DNA of 64,000 bases from assembly GCF_014641715.1 (NCBI RefSeq), contig NZ_BMIG01000002.1:372001-436000 (forward strand). The letters are read 5' to 3'. Shown in pieces: positions 34,798 through 41,259 of this stretch. The translations under genes were made by a program, and so were the position numbers. Under the pieces are notes generated by a model that saw only the letters and a program-made list of their open reading frames with translations, did not search any database and was not told the origin of the DNA. The first letter of the stretch is position 1. Each line of letters starts with the position of its first letter. Source of the stretch: Polaromonas eurypsychrophila. GTDB lineage: Bacteria; Pseudomonadota; Gammaproteobacteria; Burkholderiales; Burkholderiaceae_C.

Positions 34798-35223
34798 TTA
34801 CCCGTGCTGAAGGCCAGCGGCCACCACACCCGCGATGCAGATGGCCTCGTCTTCATCACCGGTGCCGCCGGACGCGCCGACCGCGCCCAGCACCTTGCCC
34901 TGGCTGTCCTTGATCAGGACCGCACCAGTTTGCGGCAAAAAGCGCCCCTGCGCAGTGGCGGCCAGGCTGACGAAAAAGTTGGGGTTGTCCTTGGCGCGTT
35001 GGCCCAGCACACGGCTGGCGGCGCCCATGCCGATGGCAGCCCAGGCCTTGCCGGTGGCGATGTCCACGCGAAACATGCTGGCCTCGTCTTCGCGCTGGGC
35101 GGACTTGAGATGCCCCGATGCATCAAGCACAACGACAGCCATGGGCTTGTAGCCGGCCTTTTGTGACGCTTCTAGCGCCGCGCCCGCGATGGTGTTGGCT
35201 TGTGCCAAGGTCAGTGCCGTCAT
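34798..35223 (-). CDS. GlcG/HbpS (DUF336) family protein
   Basis: 141 residues. LTLAQANTIAGAALEASQKAGYKPMAVVVLDASGHLKSAQREDEAS and the closing GAVLIKDSQGKVLGAVGASGGTGDEDEAICIAGVVAA are the family core. Such proteins often accompany oxygenase or glycolate operons and some bind haem; a role in this pathway is unproven. First gene of the leftward operon, 8 bp before the amidohydrolase, and divergent from the LysR gene. Confidence 0.88.
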   Translation of the reverse strand: MTALTLAQANTIAGAALEASQKAGYKPMAVVVLDASGHLKSAQREDEASMFRVDIATGKAWAAIGMGAASRVLGQRAKDNPNFFVSLAATAQGRFLPQTGAVLIKDSQGKVLGAVGASGGTGDEDEAICIAGVVAAGLQHG

Positions 35224-35305
35224 GCTTGTCTCCTGTCGAATCCGCTGCGCAACGAGTGGCGCGACGGCCAGTGTAGGGACGGCCGATGCATCCAGCTAGT
35301 CAATG

Positions 35306-35321
35306 TTGTGAATACGTACAA
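35306..35321. promoter_or_regulatory. Possible LysR-type operator
   Basis: TTGT-GAATACGT-ACAA, a dyad in the 117-bp divergent region 20 bp before the LysR start. The dyad size and place fit a LysR recognition site, though no T-N11-A inside the canonical half-site was verified by footprint. Confidence 0.4.
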
Positions 35322-35340
35322 TCCACGCCATGGATATGAC

Positions 35341-36252
35341 ATGGATATAAGGGCCATCGACCTGAACCTGCTGCTGGTGTTCGACGCCATGGTCGAACAC
35401 CGCAGCGTGACACGCGCCGGCGAAGCCATTGGCCTGAGCCAGCCGGCCATGAGCGCGGCGGTCTCCCGGCTGCGTGGCTGGTTTGACGACCCGCTGTTTG
35501 TCAAGACCGGCATGGAGATGAAGCCCACACCACGCGCCGAAGAACTGGCGATTCCTGTGCGCCGGGTCATCGAGACCGTCAGGGGCGAAATTCTCCAGCG
35601 CTCGGGTTTTGATCCGGCCCGTACCGAGCGGACTTTCACCCTCATCACGCCCGACATCGGCGAGGTGAACTTTGTGCCGAGGCTGCTGGCGCGCATGTCA
35701 CAGCTGGCGCCAGGCGCACAGTTGCGCACCATCGCGAAATCACGCCCGGCTGCCGCAGAGGCGCTCGAATCGGGCGTGGCCGAACTGGCCATCGGTTATT
35801 TCCCGGACCTGCAAAAGGCTGGCTTCTTCCAGCAAAAGCTGTTTGACAGCGCGCACGTCTGTATCGTCCGCACTGACCATCCCACAGTCGGCGAGCGGCT
35901 GACGCTCAGGGAGTACATGGCGCTGTCGCATGCGGTGGTGCGGCCCGAGGGGCGCGAGCATGTGTTCGAGCAGTTCTTCGAGCAGCGCGGGCTCAAACGA
36001 CGCGTGCTGCTGGAACTGTCGCATTTCATGAGCCTGCTGCCGGTCATCGAAAGCTCGGACCTGATTGCCACCGTGCCGCGCGACCTGGCTGATGTCTGCC
36101 GCCGCTACGGCACCATACGTATCGTGGATACGCCGATCAAGTCACCGGTCATCGCCGTGCACCAGTTCTGGCACCGGCGTGTGCACAAGGACCCAGCCAG
36201 CCTCTGGCTGCGCGGCATGGTACAGGCGCTGTTCACGGCCGCTCAGGCTTGA
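35341..36252 (+). CDS. LysR-family transcriptional regulator of the aromatic cluster
   Basis: 303 residues. HTH at about 4-63: IDLNLLLVFDAMVEHRSVTRAGEAIGLSQPAMSAAVSRLRGWFDDPLFVKTG. The effector domain follows from about 90 (RTFTLITPDIGEVNFVPRLL). It belongs to the NodD/LinR/PnbR-type group by its LNLL start and FxMKPTPRA. The ATG at 35341 is chosen over 35200 because the longer frame overlaps the divergent operon's start. It is divergent from the six-gene aromatic operon and most likely activates it with a pathway intermediate as inducer. Confidence 0.92.
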   Translation: MDIRAIDLNLLLVFDAMVEHRSVTRAGEAIGLSQPAMSAAVSRLRGWFDDPLFVKTGMEMKPTPRAEELAIPVRRVIETVRGEILQRSGFDPARTERTFTLITPDIGEVNFVPRLLARMSQLAPGAQLRTIAKSRPAAAEALESGVAELAIGYFPDLQKAGFFQQKLFDSAHVCIVRTDHPTVGERLTLREYMALSHAVVRPEGREHVFEQFFEQRGLKRRVLLELSHFMSLLPVIESSDLIATVPRDLADVCRRYGTIRIVDTPIKSPVIAVHQFWHRRVHKDPASLWLRGMVQALFTAAQA

Positions 36253-37499
36253 GCTTTGGGCGGCCCGGGCAGCGCCGTGAAGGCCAACGCACCAAGGGCC
36301 AGCAGCAGCGCAATCGCGGCCAGCACGGCGGTGTAGGGCTCGACGCCGTAGCTTGAAGCCAGCGATGCCACCAGGCCAGTGAACCACTGCATGGCCGCCA
36401 CACCGAGGAAAATCGCCATGGTGAAGACGGCCATGGCGCGGCCGGTCATGGCCGCCGGGTAAGCCGAGCGTACGTCGGCGTACTGCAACACCATGAAGCC
36501 CGAGAGCACGCCAATCACGACCGGGCCGACCACGTCGATGACGGTGTTGTGCGTCATGGCAAACGCCGCAAACAGCGCGGCCAGCAACAGTGTGAAGCCG
36601 GTGATCCAGCGGCGGCGGTGTTTCGGGCCGGGATCAAACCGCCCGAACAGCGGCGGTCCGAACAGCGAGGCCAGCGACATCACCAGCGCGACGTTTCCGC
36701 TTTGTACCAGCGAAAAGCCGTGCCGCTCCATCAGCAGCGGCCCCAGCCACAGGCCGCGCAGCGCGATGAAAGAGGCATAACCGACGCAGGCCAGCAGCAT
36801 GATGCCCAGCGTGTGTGGCAAGGTGAACAGCGCGGCAAAACCGGCAAGCGCCTGGCTTACCGACTCTTTCGGGTGCGTGTTGTGCGCGGGTTGCACCGGC
36901 TCATGCACCAGCGCCCAAATCAGCAGCCAGGCCAGGCCCGCTAGTCCCCCCAGCACCCAGAAGCCCATGCGCCAGGACGAGGCCTCGATCAGCCAGGCCA
37001 GCGGTGTACCGGTCAGCAGCATGCCGATGCCGCCCAGGCCCAGCGTGATGCCCGAGATCGCAGCGAAGCGGTCGGCCGGCATGTTGCGCGCGATGAAGAC
37101 AGTGCAGACCAGAAAAGCCGGCGCGCAGCCGATACCGATCAGCACCTGTCCCGCCACCAGCATGCCGTAGCTGCCGGCCAGGGCCGACACTGCCGAACCG
37201 GCAATCGCGATCGGGAAGGCAGTGAGCACGGTGCGCCGCACGCCGTGCAGGTCAATGCCTATGCCCATGAAGAGCTGCATGGCGCCGAAGGCAAAGTGGA
37301 AGGCACCGGCAAACAGGCCGAGGGCCTGCGCGCCCAGGCCGAAGTCGCCCTGCAGCGGCGAGGCCATCAGCGCGGCCACGCTGCGGTAGGACTGACTCAG
37401 CGCAAAGGCTGTGGTCAGTGCAAGCAGCATGATCCAGACAGAGCGGCTGGAAGCGGGGGCAGGCGGCAGGCGGGTTGCTTGCGCGGGGGCGGCGGTCAT
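36243..37499 (-). CDS. MFS transporter
   Basis: 418 residues from the ATG at 37499 (MTAAPAQATRLPPAPASSRSVWIMLL); twelve hydrophobic helices. Motif-A-like loops appear as MGIGIDLHGVRRTVLTAF after helix 2 and GPPLFGRFDPGPKHRRRWI after helix 8. The 3' end overlaps the convergent LysR gene by 10 bp. Given its place it may import the aromatic acid handled by the cluster, but it is in a separate transcription unit. The inverted repeat TTGCCAAT / ATTGGCAA (37618-37659) upstream could be its control site. Confidence 0.85.
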   Translation of the reverse strand: MTAAPAQATRLPPAPASSRSVWIMLLALTTAFALSQSYRSVAALMASPLQGDFGLGAQALGLFAGAFHFAFGAMQLFMGIGIDLHGVRRTVLTAFPIAIAGSAVSALAGSYGMLVAGQVLIGIGCAPAFLVCTVFIARNMPADRFAAISGITLGLGGIGMLLTGTPLAWLIEASSWRMGFWVLGGLAGLAWLLIWALVHEPVQPAHNTHPKESVSQALAGFAALFTLPHTLGIMLLACVGYASFIALRGLWLGPLLMERHGFSLVQSGNVALVMSLASLFGPPLFGRFDPGPKHRRRWITGFTLLLAALFAAFAMTHNTVIDVVGPVVIGVLSGFMVLQYADVRSAYPAAMTGRAMAVFTMAIFLGVAAMQWFTGLVASLASSYGVEPYTAVLAAIALLLALGALAFTALPGPPKAQA

Positions 37500-37617
37500 G
37501 GCGGCAAGCGTACACGATGGCTTGCGACCGGCGTGGCGCCGCCGGGTGAGGGAAGTGCTGAACACATCTCCTGCTGCGCGATCATCCGGACGGGGGCGGT
37601 GCGCAGCGTTTGATTTC

Positions 37618-37659
37618 TTGCCAATCGTCAACGATTGCCTGCGACATCCGCATTGGCAA
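37618..37659. promoter_or_regulatory. Inverted repeat between MFS and receiver genes
   Basis: TTGCCAAT and ATTGGCAA, perfect 8-bp arms 26 bp apart, in the 196-bp gap between the MFS start and the end of the receiver gene. Could be an operator for the MFS gene or a weak terminator of the receiver gene. Confidence 0.35.
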
Positions 37660-37695
37660 TCTCATCCCGATCCGGTTGCCGGACAGCGCAGGGAC

Positions 37696-38175
37696 TTATT
37701 CAGCGCTTCCGCAAGACGCAGGACGACGGGGTACTTCAGCGGGCCGGGGGAAACTCTGAACCATCCAGGCGGCCGGAGGCGCCGGCACGGGCTCCCCGCC
37801 CAGAAGCGCTGCATGGGCCCGGCAATATGTCACCAATTTTTCCAGGTCGCCGGTTTTGTCGAAGACCTGGTCGGCGCCCAGGTCCAGGCATTTGCTGACG
37901 ATGTTCCCGTGGCTGTAGCTGGTGAGTACCACGACTTTTTGCCCCCGTCGGCGCTGCTGCAAGTCCCTGAGCACGCCAAAGCCCGAACCGTCGGCAAGAA
38001 ACAGGTCAACAATGGCCAGTTGCCAGTCATCAGAGTAGGTGTGCAGCCATTGCCGCGCGGTGCTCTCGCTGTCGGCGTGCCCGACAAAGCGACAGGGCGC
38101 AATTTCTTCCATGGACTGGATCAGGGTGTCGCGTATGTCGGCGCGGTCTTCCACCAAAAATGTGTTGATCAGCAT
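37696..38175 (-). CDS. Single-domain response regulator (orphan receiver)
   Basis: 159 residues from the ATG at 38175 (MLINTFLVEDRADIRDTLIQSM). Receiver fold with acidic pocket VEDRAD, acceptor in LAIVDLFLADGSG, VVVLTSYS and the lysine in QVFDKTGDLEKL. The remaining 35 residues are Pro-rich with no output domain. No kinase is adjacent; three kinases elsewhere in the window (6526, 25735, 44421) lack a partner. A GacA-box-like palindrome lies 86-103 bp upstream (38261-38278). Confidence 0.85.
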   Translation of the reverse strand: MLINTFLVEDRADIRDTLIQSMEEIAPCRFVGHADSESTARQWLHTYSDDWQLAIVDLFLADGSGFGVLRDLQQRRRGQKVVVLTSYSHGNIVSKCLDLGADQVFDKTGDLEKLVTYCRAHAALLGGEPVPAPPAAWMVQSFPRPAEVPRRPASCGSAE

Positions 38176-38260
38176 ACGGCCCCTTGATTGCCCCTCGAAA
38201 CGATTGCCTGACGCTAACCATGCCACACCCCTGTGCAGGCCATCGATGTTCCTGTGGGCT

Positions 38261-38278
38261 TGTAGGCCGCATCCTACA
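38261..38278. promoter_or_regulatory. GacA-box-like palindrome upstream of the orphan receiver
   Basis: TGTAGG-CCGCAT-CCTACA, perfect dyad (7 bp arms if the flanking T/A is counted). Same 6-6-6 form as the four sites at 56840-57068. Confidence 0.55.
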
Positions 38279-38310
38279 ATGTGAATAAAAAGTACCGGCA
38301 GCCCAATCCG

Positions 38311-38341
38311 GGCATGGGCACACAGCTATCAAAAAAGGAGT
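38311..38341. repeat. Dispersed intergenic repeat, copy 9 (right part)
   Basis: GGGCACACAGCTATC followed by AAAAAAGGAGT; the left block is degenerate. Confidence 0.6.
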
Positions 38342-38369
38342 GAACGGGCTGCCCATGGCTGTCAGCGCC

Positions 38370-39041
38370 TCATGGGCAAGACAGCAGTGCCTTGCCTTCA
38401 AGCTGCGGCTTGATCGCCTCAAGCCGGGCGCGCAGCGCGGCGTTCACGGTCGCGAACTTGAGTATCTGGCCGCGCGCTTCGGCGCGTTCTTGCGCCACGC
38501 GGGCGGTGCGCACGCCCCTGGTGGCAATGCGCGCCAGCTCGTTCTCGGCATCGGCCTCCAGCGGGAAGCTGGCCAATGCCAGGCCGGGCGCCAGGGTCTC
38601 GTTGTTCACCGCCCGAAAAGGCACGCCGAGCTGGCGCAACTCGCTGCGTTTTTTAGCCAGGTTCTCTGGGTTGTTGTATTTGCCCATATAGACAATCCAG
38701 CGCGCCGGCTCGACGCTGCTCTCCAGCTGCCAGCTACCCGGCGGCAGTGTCGCCTCCAGGCTGCTGCGCAGGATGGCGGTCTGTTGCTCGTTGAAGAGGC
38801 CGGCCTGCAGGCACTCGGGGGCCGATGCAGCAGAGGACGCGCTGGCGAAGGGCGCGCTTTCCAGTTTTTTTGCGTCTTCGGCTGTCAGCAGGCGAATCGC
38901 CTCGGGCTGGATTTGTGTGGTCAGGCGCTGCGGCTCGGCTTGCACGCCAGGCGCCAGCCCGTAGGCGGCCAGCAGGCCTTGCGACCAGGCCCAGTAGCCG
39001 GCGTTGGCCAGCACCAGCAGCAGCACCAGCAGCCTCAGCAT
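38370..39041 (-). CDS. SPOR-domain protein
   Basis: 223 residues. A membrane anchor (LRLLVLLLVLANAGYWAWSQGLLAAYG) is followed by a linker with Ala/Ser and a C-terminal SPOR-like domain: WQLESSVEPARWIVYMGKYNNPENLAKKRSELRQLGVPFRAV and GLALASFPLEADAENELARIATRGVRTARV. SPOR domains bind denuded peptidoglycan at the septum. Its 5' end overlaps birA by 7 bp, so the two are cotranscribed. Its own role in division is inferred. Confidence 0.8.
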   Translation of the reverse strand: MLRLLVLLLVLANAGYWAWSQGLLAAYGLAPGVQAEPQRLTTQIQPEAIRLLTAEDAKKLESAPFASASSAASAPECLQAGLFNEQQTAILRSSLEATLPPGSWQLESSVEPARWIVYMGKYNNPENLAKKRSELRQLGVPFRAVNNETLAPGLALASFPLEADAENELARIATRGVRTARVAQERAEARGQILKFATVNAALRARLEAIKPQLEGKALLSCP

Positions 39042-39898
39042 GGGCGGGCGCTTCCAGGAGAAACTGGCCGGACACTGACTTCGGAGCTGGTGATTTCTTG
39101 CATGCCAGCCGCAGTATGCACCAGCAGCGCGCCGTTTTCGCCGACGCCGTGGGCCACGCCTTCAGTCCCGTCGGAGAGCTGAACGGCGCGTCCGGCCAGC
39201 GCGTCGCGCACCGCAAAACGCGCCTGAAAAGGCGCAAAGCCGAACAGCCCGAAGGCCTGCACAGCCTGCACCAGCGGCTTCGCGACAAGCTGCAGCGCCA
39301 GTGCCACGTCCACGCCTGGCAAGATGTCCTCCAGTGCCGCAGGCGGAAGTGCTGCGGGCTGGTCGGCGGCGCTTGCTGCGCCATCGAGCGCCAGTGCGCG
39401 CACATTGATACCGACGCCGATCACCACGTAACGCAGCTCGCCCCAGCTCGCGGTCTCGACCAGGATGCCGGCCAGTTTTCGCTCGCTCTTGGCATCGATG
39501 AGCCACAGGTCGTTTGGCCATTTCAGGCGGATGCGGGGCTGGCCGTCCGGTGGCACGACCGCTTGCAGGCTTTCGGCAATGCTGATGCCAACGGCCAGCG
39601 ACAGGCCCGACCAGTCGGCCGGTTGCAGTGCCATGCCCAGCGAAAAGGTCAGGCTGTCGCCGGCCCGGCTTTGCCAGGCGCGGCCCATGCGGCCACGGCC
39701 GGCGGTCTGTTGCTCGGCCACCAGCAGCACCGCTTCGGTGGCAGTCGGGCCGGCCGCACGGAAGCGCCGCATCAGCTCGGTGTTGCTGGAGTCAATGGTT
39801 GGCAACACCTCGACCGTGAAGCCGGGCAGCACCGGCGCCACGGCTTCCCAGATGGCCTCGGCAGGCCAGCGAATCGGGGTGAGGGGGACAAAGCTCAC
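39035..39898 (-). CDS. birA: Biotin--[acetyl-CoA-carboxylase] ligase, monofunctional
   Basis: 287 residues. Catalytic-domain motifs: IDSSNTELMRR, the biotinyl-AMP loop GRGRMGRAWQSRAGDSLTFSLGM and IRLKWPNDLWL, then LAGILVETASWGELRYVVIGVGINV; the small C-terminal SH3-like domain follows (DALAGRAVQLSDGTEGVAHGVGENGALLVHTAAG). The N-terminal winged-helix repressor domain of E. coli BirA is missing, so it ligates biotin but should not regulate bio genes. Upstream partner is the SET-protein gene (13-bp gap), downstream the SPOR gene. Confidence 0.92.
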   Translation of the reverse strand: MSFVPLTPIRWPAEAIWEAVAPVLPGFTVEVLPTIDSSNTELMRRFRAAGPTATEAVLLVAEQQTAGRGRMGRAWQSRAGDSLTFSLGMALQPADWSGLSLAVGISIAESLQAVVPPDGQPRIRLKWPNDLWLIDAKSERKLAGILVETASWGELRYVVIGVGINVRALALDGAASAADQPAALPPAALEDILPGVDVALALQLVAKPLVQAVQAFGLFGFAPFQARFAVRDALAGRAVQLSDGTEGVAHGVGENGALLVHTAAGMQEITSSEVSVRPVSPGSARPC

Positions 39899-39911
39899 AA
39901 CGGCAGCGGGC

Positions 39912-40649
39912 TCAGGCCTTTTTGCTTTTTGCTGGCTTGACCGGTTTGCCGGTTTTGTCGGACTTTTTGAGGACCTTTTTGAGTTCTTCCTTGAACTCTT
40001 TCTTCGGCTTCACGGCTTTGTCTGCCTTCTTTTTGTCCTTGACGGGCTTGTTCGCCGCTTTGGACTTTTTGGATTTCCTGACTTTTTTTCCAGGCTTGTC
40101 GTCCTTGGGCGCCAGCAGGGTGCCGCGGCATTGCTTGGCACCGCACCAGCACGGGTACTCGGCCAGCAGCTTCCTGGTATAGGGCGCGTCGATGATCAGG
40201 CCGTAGTCGTAAAACAGTTCCTGGCCGGCGGCGATGTTGCGCAGCGCCTTGATGAAAACGCGGCCGTCCTGCTCGTCGGCTTCGCAGTTGGGCTTGCAGC
40301 TGTGGTTGATCCAGCGCGAGGAGTTGCCGCCGTACTTGGCATCAATCACATGGTCTTTGTCGATGTGGAAGTAGAAGGTGTGGTTGGCGTCCTTCGGGTC
40401 GTGCGGGTGCCGGCGCAGCGCTTCTTTCCAGTTGATGATCTCGCCGATGTACTCGATCAGGGTCTCGCCCTCGGTAAGGTCCTGCACCGCAAAAACTCCC
40501 TTGCCGTGCACGTCCGAAGTTCGGGTCTGGATGCGGCGGCCTGGGGCGGAAGCGGGGCGGGCAGAAGGGCTGGAGGGACGGCTGGAAGAAGGGGACAAGA
40601 CCTGAGTTTTTGACACGACGGGTTTTTTTGGTATGGTTAATTCATGCAT
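39912..40649 (-). CDS. SET-domain protein-lysine methyltransferase-like protein with Lys-rich tail
   Basis: 245 residues from the ATG at 40649. SET core: RTSDVHGKGVFAVQDLTEGETLIEYIGEIINWKEA, then SRWINHSCKPNCEAD (the NHSCxPN cofactor/catalytic motif) and ELFYDYGL. A post-SET-like cysteine cluster YPCWCGAKQCRGTL follows, as in eukaryotic enzymes. The last 60 residues are almost only Lys, Ala, Pro and Val (KKSKAANKPVKDKKK type). S-adenosylmethionine-dependent methylation of a basic protein is likely; the target is unknown. Divergent from the TlpA-like gene. Confidence 0.87.
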   Translation of the reverse strand: MHELTIPKKPVVSKTQVLSPSSSRPSSPSARPASAPGRRIQTRTSDVHGKGVFAVQDLTEGETLIEYIGEIINWKEALRRHPHDPKDANHTFYFHIDKDHVIDAKYGGNSSRWINHSCKPNCEADEQDGRVFIKALRNIAAGQELFYDYGLIIDAPYTRKLLAEYPCWCGAKQCRGTLLAPKDDKPGKKVRKSKKSKAANKPVKDKKKADKAVKPKKEFKEELKKVLKKSDKTGKPVKPAKSKKA

Positions 40650-40731
40650 GTGCGCGCCTGTGCGGGTGCGCGCGTGCGTACGCGCGAAGCCGCTATTGTA
40701 GTGATGCGTACCTGTTACCCATGATCGCCCG

Positions 40732-41259
40732 ATGATGTTCAACCGCAGAAACCTGATTCAGTCCCTGGCCGCGCTGGCCGCCCCCGGCGTGGCTGCGCGG
40801 GCCTGGGCGCGGGCGTCAAGCAGCCCCCTGCCCAAGGTCGGCAGCAGTCTGGCGATGCCTGCCTTGAGCCTGCTGGACGGGCGTGCATGGCCCCCCGCTG
40901 CGGCAGGCGGCAAGACGCTTGTGGTGTACTGGTGGGCGAGCTGGTGCCCTTTTTGTGCGGTGCAGTCGCCCCATATCGAGGCCTTGTGGCGGGCCCATCA
41001 GGCCAAGGGGCTGGAAGTGCTGGCCCTGTCGATTGACAGCAAGCCCGAGTCGGCTGTTGCCTATATGAAGAACAAGGGCTACAGCTTTCCTGCGGGAATG
41101 CTGACGCCTGCGGTGGCCAAAATACTGCCCAAACCGGCCGGCCTGCCGGTGGTGGTGGTGCTCAAGCTGGCGCGCAATGGGCGCAGCGGGAAAGTCGTAT
41201 TTGCAGAAGCCGGGGAAATGTTCCCCGAAGATGTTGAAGGTTTGAAGAAGTACATATGA
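40732..41259 (+). CDS. TlpA-like thioredoxin-fold protein
   Basis: 175 residues. The exported N-terminus (MMFNRRNLIQSLAALAAPGVAARAWARA) has NRRNLIQS, a Tat-like twin arginine. The redox site is WWASWCPFCAVQSPHI (CPFC), and the cis-proline loop is GLPVVVV. Redox role in the periplasm, e.g. cytochrome c maturation or disulfide reduction, is typical of TlpA proteins. Its stop overlaps the topoisomerase III start as ATGA, an unusual pairing by function. Confidence 0.85.
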   Translation: MMFNRRNLIQSLAALAAPGVAARAWARASSSPLPKVGSSLAMPALSLLDGRAWPPAAAGGKTLVVYWWASWCPFCAVQSPHIEALWRAHQAKGLEVLALSIDSKPESAVAYMKNKGYSFPAGMLTPAVAKILPKPAGLPVVVVLKLARNGRSGKVVFAEAGEMFPEDVEGLKKYI

